40,100 nt of DNA from Chloroflexota bacterium (GTDB lineage: Bacteria > Chloroflexota > Anaerolineae > Anaerolineales > UBA4823). The notes below the pieces were generated by a model. That model had not been told where the DNA came from and ran no database searches. It was given only the letters and a program-made list of their open reading frames with translations. Shown here piece after piece: positions 25,561-33,762 of this stretch (positions are counted from its first letter, which is position 1; every line of letters starts with the position of its first letter). Where the stretch lies: NCBI GenBank assembly GCA_023395675.1, contig JAEWYL010000198.1, forward strand, positions 1 to 40,100. The letters run 5' to 3'. Both the position numbers and the translations under genes were made by a program.

Positions 25561-26112
25561 TCAGTCGTAGACTTCGGCTTCTTTCAGGGGCCTGCCCTGC
25601 CGGTCTTTCGCGGAGAGCAGGGGCTCCTCTCCCGGCGGGATGGGCCAGCGGATGCCCAGGTCCGGGTCGTTCCAGAGCAGGGTGCGCTCCCACTGGGGGG
25701 CGTAAATATCGGTAGTTTTATAGAGCACTTCGGCCCATTCGCTCACCACGTAAAAACCGTGAGCGAAGCCGGGCGGGACCCACACCTGGTGTTTATTCCC
25801 GGCGCTGAGGCTGCAGGCCACCCACATTCCGAAGCTGGGCGAGCTGCGGCGCAGGTCCACCGCCACGTCGTAGATCTCGCCGGCGACCACGCGCACCAGC
25901 TTGCCCTGCGCCTGGCGGATCTGGTAGTGCAGCCCGCGCAGGATGCCGCGGCGCGAGCCGGAGTGGTTGTCCTGCACAAAGGGGCAGTCAATGCCCGCCT
26001 GGGCAAAAACCGGCGCCCGGTAGGTCTCTAGGAAGAAGCCGCGCTCGTCGCCGAAAACGTCGGGCTCGATGATCAGGATTTCGGGGATGTCGGTGGGGAT
26101 GAATTTTGGCAT
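25561..26112 (-). CDS. rfbC: dTDP-4-dehydrorhamnose 3,5-epimerase
   Basis: This 183-aa RmlC cupin epimerises dTDP-4-keto-6-deoxyglucose at C3 and C5. Seen in the sequence: ERGFFLETY, QDNHSGSRRGILRGLHYQ (with the catalytic-region His), VAVDLRRSSPSFG and VPPGFAHGFYV. Length is standard. I chose the ATG at 26112 (MPKFIPT); the frame continues 32 codons upstream into the spacer and the preceding GT-C gene. Its stop is 20 bases before the rfbB start. Confidence 0.95.
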   Translation of the reverse strand: MPKFIPTDIPEILIIEPDVFGDERGFFLETYRAPVFAQAGIDCPFVQDNHSGSRRGILRGLHYQIRQAQGKLVRVVAGEIYDVAVDLRRSSPSFGMWVACSLSAGNKHQVWVPPGFAHGFYVVSEWAEVLYKTTDIYAPQWERTLLWNDPDLGIRWPIPPGEEPLLSAKDRQGRPLKEAEVYD

Positions 26113-26119
26113 GGGAAGG

Positions 26120-27667
26120 TTATGGGCAGGAATAAATTTGCAGGTCAATATCGTAATTATACTGGAGACCGGGGAATTGCCGCACCGGGCTGCAGCGCTC
26201 GACGGCATAGGCTTCCAGGCGGCCGAACAGGCCCAGGTGCAGCACCAGGTAATCGGGCCGGTAGTGCTCCATGGCCCACAGGGCGGCGTCTTCGTAGGTG
26301 GCCTGCGGGCTGAGGCGGCGGGAGACCCGCGGCTGGATGAGCCCGGCGAAGTCCACCATCGGGCGGCGGGCGTAATAACCGATGATGCCCACCTCCAGGG
26401 CCCCCACGCCGGCCTGCGGCTCCGTGTTCTCCTCCAGCCAGGCCCCCACCGCCCGGTAGGCGGCCAGCCGCCGGTCCGTAAAGGCGGCGGTGCGAGCCAG
26501 GCGCGGCACCTCCTCGGCGCACAGCCCGAGCAGCAGGACGGCGGCCGGCAGCGCAGCCGGGAGGGAGCGCAGGCCCATCTTTCCGGCTGCCGCCCGCAGC
26601 GCTTCGGCGCCCAGCCCCACCGCGGCGATAAACCCCGGCACGAGCGGGGCGTAGTACCAGAAATAGCGGCTGACGTCCAGCAGGCTGTAAGCGGCGAAGT
26701 ACGCCCCGGTCCAGGCCAGGAGCAGCAGCCAGCGCCGGTCCTTGAACACGGCGTAACCCAGCCCGAGCAGGGCCAGGAGGACCTCCAGGCGGAAGTCCCA
26801 GCGCTTTAGATAGCCGGAAACCAGGGGCCAGAAGCCCTCGAAAAAGGTCTGGCTGATCGCCATGGCGCCCTGCTGCTGCTTGGCGCCGAGGGTGACCGGG
26901 ACCGGCGAGCCGTAGTAGGCCCAGGCGAAGAGGAACCAGGGCAGGGTCAGGGCCAGGAAGACCCCTGCCGCCCGCCAGGGGATGGCTTTCCACAGGCCGG
27001 GGAGGGCCTGCCTCCAGCCTCTCATCTCCCCGCCGTTTTCCCGGACCAGCTCCAGGGCGGTGGAGCCGAGATAGTACGCCGCCAGCAGGGCCGGGACCAG
27101 CGCCCCGTCGGGCCGGGCGAGCACCGCCAGCGCCGCGCAGGCCGCCGCCGGGGCCAGGCGCCGGTGGGCGTAGCAGGCGAAGGCCCCCAGGCAGAAGGCC
27201 AGGTACAGCGGCGTCTCCGAACCCAGGGTGGTGGGGAGCAGGGCGAAGGTGGGGTAGAGCAGCAGCCCCGCCCAGCCGGAGGCGGGGGCTTTCCAGGCGC
27301 GCCCCAGCGCCCATAGGCACAGCCCGCCCGCCGCCAGGCCTGCCGCCCCGATCAAAACAGCCAGGCGCGGCAGGTCCGCGCCCAGCGCCGCCGGGAGCGC
27401 CAGCAGCAGGGCCAGCAGCGGGGAGGTGGTGCTGAGCACGCGCTCTCCGGGGTTGTACACCGGGCCCAGGCCCGCGGCCAGGTTGCGGGCGTAGCGGTAG
27501 GTGATAAAGGGGTCGTCATAGCCCCAGCCCGCGTAGAGCCAGTACAACAGGGCGGTGACGAGCGCCAGGTAGAGGCCGCCGAGAAGGAGGCGCAATGCGG
27601 GGCGCGCCAGGGCGCAGGTGTGGGCGGGGGAGGCGGCGGTTTTCTGTTTGGCGAGGACCGGGTTCAA
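26120..27667 (-). CDS. Polytopic GT-C glycosyltransferase-like protein
   Basis: This 515-aa protein has about ten membrane segments. After the first helix comes YDDPFITYRYARNLAAGLG (about residues 50-68), then VYNPGERVLSTTSP. This DDxFIxxRYxxNLxxGxGxVYNxGE pattern is typical of GT-C enzymes related to actinobacterial arabinofuranosyltransferases, which use polyprenyl-phosphate sugars outside the membrane. The Asp pair is the likely catalytic site. The start is a TTG at 27667 with GGAG about eight bases upstream; no in-frame ATG precedes the first helix. It ends seven bases before the rfbC start. Confidence 0.8.
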   Translation of the reverse strand: MNPVLAKQKTAASPAHTCALARPALRLLLGGLYLALVTALLYWLYAGWGYDDPFITYRYARNLAAGLGPVYNPGERVLSTTSPLLALLLALPAALGADLPRLAVLIGAAGLAAGGLCLWALGRAWKAPASGWAGLLLYPTFALLPTTLGSETPLYLAFCLGAFACYAHRRLAPAAACAALAVLARPDGALVPALLAAYYLGSTALELVRENGGEMRGWRQALPGLWKAIPWRAAGVFLALTLPWFLFAWAYYGSPVPVTLGAKQQQGAMAISQTFFEGFWPLVSGYLKRWDFRLEVLLALLGLGYAVFKDRRWLLLLAWTGAYFAAYSLLDVSRYFWYYAPLVPGFIAAVGLGAEALRAAAGKMGLRSLPAALPAAVLLLGLCAEEVPRLARTAAFTDRRLAAYRAVGAWLEENTEPQAGVGALEVGIIGYYARRPMVDFAGLIQPRVSRRLSPQATYEDAALWAMEHYRPDYLVLHLGLFGRLEAYAVERCSPVRQFPGLQYNYDIDLQIYSCP

Positions 27668-27740
27668 GGGTGGGGCTCCGATGGGGATTCTGGGTGTTGT
27701 AATACCGGGTCCGGCGCGGGCAGCCTGGACCTCCAGACGG

Positions 27741-28535
27741 CTAGAGCCGCCGCCTGAGCCACAGCCGCAGGCGCAGGGGCAGCCAGGCGTAGATCAGTGG
27801 GCGAATTTTGGCCTTGAACACCAGGGGCGAGAAGGGGCTGCCGCCCTCGCGGTAGTGCACGCGCAGCATCTCGGGCCAGCAGCGGTTGTCCGACTGCACC
27901 GATTTCCCCGTCTGGTGCAGGCGGAAGGCCGCCCAGCGCCGGGGGTGGTAGACCAGGGGCGCCAGGCGCGCCAGCCGCACCCACAGGTCGTAATCCATGG
28001 CGAAATAAAAGGTCGGGTCCAGGGGACCAACCTTGCGCCACAGCGCGGCGCGGAAGAATGCCGCCTGCTGGGGGATGTGCACGTAGCCCCGGCGCAGGCG
28101 CCGGTAGTCGGTCTGGGCCGCGGGGAAGCGCCCGAGCTGCCGGCCCTCCCCGTCCACCAGGTCCGCGTCCCCGTAGACCATGCCGGCCTGCGGGTGCGCC
28201 TGCAGGAAGGCGACCGCCTCGGAGACCGCCCCGGGGTAGTACAGGTCGTCCGAATTGAGCCAGGCCAGGATCTCGCCCCGGGCGCGGGCGAAACCCTTGT
28301 TAATGGCGTCGGTCTGCCCGGCGTCGCGCTCCGACACCCACCAGGGGATGCGCTCCGGGTGCTCGCGGGCGCAGCGGGCGATGATCTCGGCGCTGCCGTC
28401 GGTCGAGCCGCCGTCCACGATCAGGTATTCCAGGTTGGGGTAGTCCTGGGACAGCACCGAGCGCATCGTCTCTTCCAGGTAGCGCGCCTGGTTATAAGAG
28501 GGGGTGATGATGGATACCAGCGGTTGAGGGTTCAT
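27741..28535 (-). CDS. GT2-family glycosyltransferase
   Basis: This 264-aa GT-A enzyme has VSIITPSYNQARYLEETM (7-24), the nucleotide-site VDGGSTDGS (40-48), SERDAGQTDAINKGFARARG and the metal-binding WLNSDDLYYPGA. The acceptor-side FYFAMDYDLWVRLA lies near residue 178. It is closely similar to the GT2 at 29540-30520, including near-identical DNA at the 5' end, so the two are probably duplicates. It is probably cytoplasmic, adding one sugar to the lipid-linked glycan. Specificity is unknown. Confidence 0.88.
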   Translation of the reverse strand: MNPQPLVSIITPSYNQARYLEETMRSVLSQDYPNLEYLIVDGGSTDGSAEIIARCAREHPERIPWWVSERDAGQTDAINKGFARARGEILAWLNSDDLYYPGAVSEAVAFLQAHPQAGMVYGDADLVDGEGRQLGRFPAAQTDYRRLRRGYVHIPQQAAFFRAALWRKVGPLDPTFYFAMDYDLWVRLARLAPLVYHPRRWAAFRLHQTGKSVQSDNRCWPEMLRVHYREGGSPFSPLVFKAKIRPLIYAWLPLRLRLWLRRRL

Positions 28536-28599
28536 GCGGGAAATATGCGATGGGGTTGTGTCGGGGACCGCGCCTCCGGCACAACCACCGGTAAATCAG

Positions 28600-29535
28600 C
28601 TAAAGCTCCCAATCGGAGGGGCCGTAGTAGCGCCCGGCTGCCTCGCCGGCGATCTCCCGTACCAGGCGGATCTCCTGCGGGGTGAGGCGGCGCTTCCAGT
28701 TGTGCAGGTTCCTGCGGCTGTCCAGCCGCACGGCGTGCACGGCTTCTTTGGAGAGCTCTTTCGGGTTGTCGGCGCTGCTCGAGTTCAGGATCTTCTCCCG
28801 GGCGCGGGCGTTGAAATCCAGCCCCAGGGCGGCGTACAGCTCACGGTAGCCGCCCTCCGGGTCCAGCGACAGGTCCTCGTGGCGCACCGCCAGGAAATCC
28901 GGGTGCGCCTCCTGCAGCCGGGCCACCGCCGTGTAGACGAGCTTCCACAGCAGCGCCGCCCCGGCCACCACCTCGCCCGGCGCGGCCGCGGCCCGCTCCA
29001 TTTCCTCCCGGAAGGGCGCCAGCCAGTCGCGCATCAGCAGCTCCTGCTCCAGCAGGTCGGAGAACTGGAAGGGCCATTCCAGGCGCTTCAGGCTGCTGGC
29101 GAAGGCGGCCGGGTGCCGCAGGGTGAAGACCACCCGGCAGCCCAACCGCCCGGCGAACCAGGCGGCGGAGAATACGGCGAAGGGGTCTTTCAGCAGGGGG
29201 CGGCGGCGGAACAGCCTCCCGCCCAGGAACTCGCCCCAGTCTCGGCCCATGCGCAGCAGGTCCTTGCGCGAGCGCAGCGCGCCCAGCTCGGCCAGGGGGT
29301 GGTAGCGCAGGGCGAGGGTCTCCTGCAGGGCGGGGAGATAGCCGCCCTCGTTTTCGGGGCAGATATAGGTGTACCAGCGCCGGGTGGGCACGCGCAGCAC
29401 GCCCGGGCGGTGCAGCACGTTCAGCGGCTCGCTGATATAGGCCGCCTCACCGCCGGCCGCCAGCATCCTGCCGATCCAGGTGGTGCCGGTGCGGTGCGCG
29501 CCGGTGACGAGAATGGGGGGGCAGCGTTTTTCCAT
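28600..29535 (-). CDS. Sulfotransferase-family protein
   Basis: The 311-aa protein has an N-terminal P-loop ILVTGAHRTGTTWIGRML (8-25, RTGTT in place of KSGT) and a second motif FTLRHPAAFASSLKRL, where family members have RxPxxxxxS for the 3'-phosphate of PAPS. This is the sulfotransferase_3-like branch seen in bacterial glycan and exopolysaccharide clusters. It differs from the tandem pair at 37-39 kb. It starts at ATG 29535, four bases after the neighbouring GT2 stop, and is presumably co-transcribed. It could sulfate a sugar of the glycan. Confidence 0.78.
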   Translation of the reverse strand: MEKRCPPILVTGAHRTGTTWIGRMLAAGGEAAYISEPLNVLHRPGVLRVPTRRWYTYICPENEGGYLPALQETLALRYHPLAELGALRSRKDLLRMGRDWGEFLGGRLFRRRPLLKDPFAVFSAAWFAGRLGCRVVFTLRHPAAFASSLKRLEWPFQFSDLLEQELLMRDWLAPFREEMERAAAAPGEVVAGAALLWKLVYTAVARLQEAHPDFLAVRHEDLSLDPEGGYRELYAALGLDFNARAREKILNSSSADNPKELSKEAVHAVRLDSRRNLHNWKRRLTPQEIRLVREIAGEAAGRYYGPSDWEL

Positions 29536-29539
29536 GCGC

Positions 29540-30520
29540 TTACACCTGCAGCCCGGGCCAGGCGTTCAGCCCCTGGAGGCCGCCCAGGTCGGGGAGGCGA
29601 GCGCCGCGCCCTTGGACGAAACGCTCGGCGGGGCCGCGCGCCCCGGCCAGGCAGGCCAGGGCGTAGAGCATGCGCCGCCAGTGGGCCAGGGCGTAGCGCG
29701 GGTCGCGCCGCAGCGCGGCCAGGTAATGGCGCAGGGAGTGGGCGTAGCGCCCGGCGTCCAGCAGGTAGCGGGCGCTCAGGCGGTAGGCCCCCGCCTCCAC
29801 CCGGCGGCGGTCGGCGGCCACCTGCGCGGCCAGGCCGGGCTGGGCGCGCATCCACTCCAGCACCCGGAAGGTCTCCGGGCTGAAGCGCGCCGCCTGGGCC
29901 AGGTTTTTGGCCCCCGGGTGGTGCCGGGCGGCGGCCCACAGGGCGGGCACGCGCCGCAGCGGCGCCTCTCGCGCCAGGCGCAGCCAGAGCTGGTGGTCCA
30001 GCATGAAGTGGAAGGAATCGTCCAGGTATCCTGCCCGCTCCAGCACGGCGCGGCGCATGAACACCGCCGGCTGGCACAGGATGCGGAAGCGCATCAGATC
30101 CTCCAGCCCCCAGTCTCCGAAAGAGAGGCGGTTCAAGGGGCGGCCCGCCGGGTCAATAGTGAGGGCCTCGCCGAAGACCAGCCCCGCCTCCGGGTGCGCC
30201 TGCAGGGCCTGCACGGCCTGCTGCACTGCGCCGGGGAGGTAGAGGTCGTCCGAGTTGAGCCAGGCCACGAACTCGCCCCGGGCGCGGGCGAAGCCCTTGT
30301 TGATGGCCTCGGCCTGGCCCCGGTCGGGCTCGGACGCCCACCAGGACAGGCGGTGGGCGTAGCGCTGGAGGATCTCCAGGCTGCCGTCCTGCGAGCCGCC
30401 GTCCACCACCAGGTATTCGAGCGCCGGGTAGTCCTGCTCCAGCACCGAGCGCAGGCTGAACTCCAGGTATTCGGCCTGGTTATAAGAGGGGGTGATAATG
30501 GATACCAGGGGAGCGGTCAC
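29540..30520 (-). CDS. GT2-family glycosyltransferase
   Basis: The 326-aa GT-A enzyme has VSIITPSYNQAEYLEFSLRS (6-25), VDGGSQDGS, SEPDRGQAEAINKGFARARG, WLNSDDLYLPGA and FHFMLDHQLWLRLA. A C-terminal helical extension of about 90 residues (RYAHSLRHYLAALRRDPR) is absent from its paralogue at 27741-28535. The open frame runs upstream as a shadow of the GT39-like gene. The GTG at 30520 is chosen because it overlaps that gene's stop as GTGA and lies three codons before the first strand. Confidence 0.87.
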   Translation of the reverse strand: MTAPLVSIITPSYNQAEYLEFSLRSVLEQDYPALEYLVVDGGSQDGSLEILQRYAHRLSWWASEPDRGQAEAINKGFARARGEFVAWLNSDDLYLPGAVQQAVQALQAHPEAGLVFGEALTIDPAGRPLNRLSFGDWGLEDLMRFRILCQPAVFMRRAVLERAGYLDDSFHFMLDHQLWLRLAREAPLRRVPALWAAARHHPGAKNLAQAARFSPETFRVLEWMRAQPGLAAQVAADRRRVEAGAYRLSARYLLDAGRYAHSLRHYLAALRRDPRYALAHWRRMLYALACLAGARGPAERFVQGRGARLPDLGGLQGLNAWPGLQV

Positions 30521-32106
30521 TGGAGTGGATGCTGCAGATCGAAGATGATGTACCCGTCCCCCTCGGCGTAGACCGGGTACCCGCCGGTCAGGGCGGCTTT
30601 CAGGTCGGCCTGCTCGTTGAACTGGCGCAGGGTGGCGACCAGGAAATAGCCCATGCCCTCGGTGCGCTTGGAGAAATACTGCTCGAACTCTTTCTCCTTG
30701 CCGCGCAGCTCCGAGAGCTTGATCTCCCCCCGATTCGGCCACAGGGTGACCTTGCGCCAGCCGTAAAACATCAGCCGGTAGCCGTAATCGGGGGTCAGGG
30801 CCATCACCTTCCCGTCCCGCGGCAGCAGCTCCCCGATCTCCTGCCAGTAGGGCGGCTCGTGGCGGTAATCCTCCACGCGCATCTGGTTCACCGATAGGAG
30901 GGCGGAGAAAGCCAGCGCCCCCGCCAGGGCCAGCAGGGCGGTCCCGCGCGCCGCCGGGCCCTGCTCCCACAGCTTTTCCAGCAGGGGGACCGCCGCCGGG
31001 ACCAGCGCCACGGCCAGCAGGGGGATGAGCTGCAGGTGGTAGTAGTTGTGGGTGGTCATCTGGTAGGGCAGGGTGAGCCCGTAGACGACGTACCCCAGCA
31101 GCAGCCCCAGCAGCAGGGCCCGCGCCCGCGGGCGGGCGATGAGCGCCCCGATCACAGCGAGCAGCAGGATGGACAGGCCCATCAGGTCCTGCACCAGGTT
31201 CAGCCAGCGGGCGTAGGTGCCCGGGTCGAGCAGCAGGCGCGAGAGGGAGAGGGTCCAGTTCTGGAAGTAATCCACCGCGCTGCCCCCGCGCCCCAGGATC
31301 ACGAACAACAGGCTGGGGACGGACATGGTGAGGGCCATGACCCATACCTGAGGGCTGCGCAGGGCGCGCCGCCAGCCCAACACGGCCAGCACCCCCGCCG
31401 CGGCCCCCACCGCCAGGATATAGATGGACACCGTCTTGGTCAGGATCGCCATGCCCCCCAGCAGCCCGGCCAGCACGGCCCAGCGCCAGGCAGGCTGCCC
31501 GGAGGCGGCCGTCTCCATCCAGCGGTAGAGGGCGTAGGCCGCCAGGACGAGCCACATGGTCATCCCGGGGTCCGGCTGGAAGGAGCGGCTGGCCTGCACC
31601 CCGAAGGGCAGGAACAGGTAGTAGCCCAGGGCCGCCAGGGCGGCCAGCGGGGCGGCGGGCGAGGCCGAGTGGGCCGCCGCCAGGCGGCGCGCCAGCCCGA
31701 ACAGCGCCAGCCCGCCCACCACCCAGAACAGGGAGCTGTAGATGCGCCCGACCCAGACGTTCTCACCCCCAGTCAGGCGGTAGGTGAGGGCCACCAGGCT
31801 CTCCAGGATGGGCGGCTCGTACTGGCCCGTGGAGCGGCCCCAGGCGACGGCGTCCTCGCGCCGCTCGGGGTCGGCCTCGGGCAGCATCCCGTAATAGATC
31901 CCGCGGGCGATGATCGCCCCGCGCAGCTGGCGCGTGTAGTGGAAATCCAGCGGCGGGTCCGTCAGGTCGTAGAGGCGCAGGGCCAGGCCGAGCAGGAGCA
32001 GGGCCAGGGCCGCGCCCCAGACGAGCAGGCCCGCGCGCGTCCCTTGGCGGGCAGCCGGGCGTGCGGGCAGGGATTCGGTGTGTGAGGTGGAGATACTGGA
32101 CATCAT
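30517..32106 (-). CDS. GT39-family (PMT/ArnT-like) membrane glycosyltransferase
   Basis: This 529-aa polytopic protein has about eleven hydrophobic segments. After the first helix, LRLYDLTDPPLDFHYTRQLR is followed by the amphipathic loop with STGQYEPPILESLVAL, consistent with the GT39/ArnT superfamily, whose members use polyprenyl-phosphate sugars on the outer face. A soluble C-terminal portion (about 430-529) ends in a small alpha/beta domain. The ATG doublet at 32101-32106 makes the start uncertain by one residue. It is coupled to the downstream GT2 by GTGA. Confidence 0.82.
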   Translation of the reverse strand: MMSSISTSHTESLPARPAARQGTRAGLLVWGAALALLLLGLALRLYDLTDPPLDFHYTRQLRGAIIARGIYYGMLPEADPERREDAVAWGRSTGQYEPPILESLVALTYRLTGGENVWVGRIYSSLFWVVGGLALFGLARRLAAAHSASPAAPLAALAALGYYLFLPFGVQASRSFQPDPGMTMWLVLAAYALYRWMETAASGQPAWRWAVLAGLLGGMAILTKTVSIYILAVGAAAGVLAVLGWRRALRSPQVWVMALTMSVPSLLFVILGRGGSAVDYFQNWTLSLSRLLLDPGTYARWLNLVQDLMGLSILLLAVIGALIARPRARALLLGLLLGYVVYGLTLPYQMTTHNYYHLQLIPLLAVALVPAAVPLLEKLWEQGPAARGTALLALAGALAFSALLSVNQMRVEDYRHEPPYWQEIGELLPRDGKVMALTPDYGYRLMFYGWRKVTLWPNRGEIKLSELRGKEKEFEQYFSKRTEGMGYFLVATLRQFNEQADLKAALTGGYPVYAEGDGYIIFDLQHPLQ

Positions 32107-32175
32107 TCAGGCCGGGAAAAAATTTTCGCCTCGGGAAGAGGCGGCAGCCCGATCATACCATAGATGGCGCAGGCG

Positions 32176-32988
32176 CTAAAATAACGCGCCGTAATCCACT
32201 TTCGGGAACACCTGCAGCTTGCCGCCCACGGTGGCGTCCAGCACCTGGCGCCCGTCCGCCTCGTAGGCCTGGCGGGCCATTTGGTAGCCGCGCTCCGAGG
32301 TCTCCAGGTCGGGGAGCTGCCAGCGGAAGCCCTTGCCGAAGTAGCCGGCGTGGAAATGGTCCCGGTCCTCGCCCTGGGAGACCACGGTGGCGTTCGGCTT
32401 CCCCTGGGCGCTGAAATTGTGGTCCACGCCGATCAGGATGGCCTGCGAGAAGCCCATGTGGTAGGCGAGCTGCAGGGCGACGTTCGTCACCGTGGCCCCT
32501 TCCCAGAGGCGCCCGCGGGCGTCGGTGGCGAACTTCGGCCCGCTGTAGGTGGTGTGCAGGAAGATGGTGTCCTCGTCCGGGCGTACGAAACGGCGGGAGC
32601 GCCAGGAGAGGAAGCGCGGGATGGGCAGGCGAGCGATCTCAGCCGCGCACTGCTCGATCACCAGGCTGTTGACCGAGAGGAAGTAGGTGGTGGTGAAGCC
32701 CAGCTCGGGGAAAAGCAAGTAGATGCGGTTCATCCCGAAGGTGAACTCGCCGCGCAGCCGGGAGAGGTCGGTCTCTTTCAGGCTGGGCCCGTTGCCGATG
32801 ATAAAACAGCGCTGCCCGTGGTGGGCGTCCTTTAGCTCCGCCAGGCGCCGGATGCTGGCCCGCCGCCAGGGGTGAAAGGCCGCCGCGGGCCACATGGCGG
32901 CGCGCTGCAGGGCATAGCGGGCGCGGCTGGCGGCCTGCCACAGCGGCGCAGGCGCGGCGTTTTTGATTGATTCTTTGACTGAGGTCAT
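32176..32988 (-). CDS. DUF115 / MptE-like protein, putative glycan-modifying transferase
   Basis: This 270-aa protein has a basic N-terminal region, then CFIIGNGPSLKETDLSRL (61-78), the DUF115 (PF01973) signature. FGMNRIYLLFPELGFTTTYF follows, and later the GATVTNVALQLAYHMGF and ILIGVDHNF motifs. DUF115 proteins include archaeal pterin pyrophosphokinases, and the domain also occurs in Maf-type flagellin glycosylation proteins linked to CMP-nonulosonic acids. In this setting, transfer of a CMP-activated acid is the more natural reading (inference). The ATG at 32988 is used; a TTG at 33045 with AGGACC upstream would add 19 residues and overlap the nucleotidyltransferase remnant. Confidence 0.8.
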   Translation of the reverse strand: MTSVKESIKNAAPAPLWQAASRARYALQRAAMWPAAAFHPWRRASIRRLAELKDAHHGQRCFIIGNGPSLKETDLSRLRGEFTFGMNRIYLLFPELGFTTTYFLSVNSLVIEQCAAEIARLPIPRFLSWRSRRFVRPDEDTIFLHTTYSGPKFATDARGRLWEGATVTNVALQLAYHMGFSQAILIGVDHNFSAQGKPNATVVSQGEDRDHFHAGYFGKGFRWQLPDLETSERGYQMARQAYEADGRQVLDATVGGKLQVFPKVDYGALF

Positions 32989-33028
32989 ACTGAGGTAGTT
33001 TTCTTGCTGCGGTGGCTGGGAATGCGGA

Positions 33029-33478
33029 TCACGGAAGGTTTTCAAGGTCGTTCAGGTCCTTGTGCCTTCCGCTTGCTTTCTTGTTTATTTTCAGATGCTC
33101 TAAACTGATCAGATTGACTTTTACACCATCCAGGATATCTTCTCGGCGTTTTGAATAACTTTCTTCAAAGTTAACTCCCGAAATCGTCGTGGTAATTTCA
33201 ATTCTGATCGGAGGGACCCCCCAGACGGATGATCCGGTCCCTCTCAAGGAACAGATCCACCGATAGCTCAGGAACATTGAAGCCGAAGTCCCTTAATACC
33301 GAGACCAGCCTTTCTGCATTCAATGGATGAATGGCCACCCAGACATCGATATCCGCTGTGGCGCGCGGGTAGCCATAGTAACCTGCGCGTAGCCTCCGAC
33401 CAGCAAATATTCAACTTGATATTCGTTGAGCAACCTCAAAAAATCTTTGAAGTCGGGTGGAAGATGGACGGTAGCCAT
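33029..33478 (-). pseudogene. Frameshifted nucleotidyltransferase (MNT-like)
   Basis: Three frame segments together give a normal ~149-aa nucleotidyltransferase. The start is ATG 33478 (MATVHLPPDFKDFLRLLNEY), then LLVGGYA; after a shift near 33383-33388 (one base missing) comes GYYGYPRATADIDVWV. After a second shift at the C6 run 33217-33222 (one extra base) come PPIRIEITTTISGVNF and the tail KASGRHKDLNDLE. The GG...DxD metal site is thus split by a frameshift. Base composition is much lower in GC than its neighbours. The first 68 bases overlap the small upstream gene in another frame, which is the native arrangement of such pairs. Sequencing error at the C-run is possible for one shift but would not explain both. 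Confidence 0.8.
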
Positions 33479-33623
33479 AGATGATCTGCCGCATTTGTTC
33501 CAACGCTTCCAGGCGCTGATGGGGTGTTTTCGAGAGCCAAAATTGCTTTTCGTCAGAAGGATCGAAAAGCGACGCGACCGAAAAAGCCGAGCGATTGAGT
33601 TCCTGATCGGATAATTTACCCAT
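33411..33623 (-). CDS. Small partner protein of nucleotidyltransferase
   Basis: This 70-aa soluble protein reads KLSDQELNRSAFSVASLFDP near the start and LEALEQMRQIIYGY later. I recognise this as the small conserved protein usually encoded just upstream of, and overlapping, single-domain nucleotidyltransferases. Its biochemical role is not known to me; the pair resembles a toxin-antitoxin or MNT-type module. The ATG at 33623 has AGAGGCAGGT upstream. The 3' end overlaps the nucleotidyltransferase start by 68 bases. It is low in GC, AT-richer than flanking genes, and has its own promoter, suggesting transfer into the operon. Confidence 0.7.
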   Translation of the reverse strand: MGKLSDQELNRSAFSVASLFDPSDEKQFWLSKTPHQRLEALEQMRQIIYGYRPSSTRLQRFFEVAQRISS

Positions 33624-33660
33624 ACCTGCCTCTCTACCCGTGTGGATTATTTCCACGCTC

Positions 33661-33669
33661 ATGATAGCA
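33661..33669 (-). promoter_or_regulatory. Extended -10 promoter for the small gene pair
   Basis: On the minus strand this reads TGCTATCAT, an extended -10 (TGn plus TATCAT, five of six consensus). It lies 37 bases before the ATG of the 70-aa gene, so transcription would start near 33654. The -35 is weak (TGCAAG-like, 18 bases upstream), which is normal for extended -10 promoters. Confidence 0.5.
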
Positions 33670-33701
33670 TAGAATCGGCGCTATCTTGCAGGAAGGGACC
33701 A

Positions 33702-33746
33702 GCCCGCAAAACAAGCGGGCGAGCAGCGGGCGGCTGCCCGCCGCTC
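33702..33746 (-). terminator. Tandem hairpins after the SDR gene
   Basis: GAGCAGCGGGC (33721-33731) pairs with GCCCGCCGCTC (33736-33746) with one mismatch and a four-base loop. Next to it, GCCCGC (33702-33707) pairs with GCGGGC (33715-33720). On the minus strand the first stem is followed by GCCCGCTTGTTTT. The hairpins lie 17 bases past the SDR stop and before the low-GC gene pair, and may terminate the 34-40 kb transcript. Confidence 0.45.
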
Positions 33747-33762
33747 ATCCGGTTAGCGCAGG

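Noticed and set aside
27664..28041. 125-aa minus-strand frame before the GT-C gene
   Set aside because: It lies within the GT2 gene in another frame, with no domain and Pro/Ala/Gly-rich composition.
29540..31555. 671-aa frame joining a GT2 to an upstream extension
   Set aside because: The upstream 345 residues are a shadow of the GT39-like gene. The GTG at 30520 with a GTGA overlap is the natural start.
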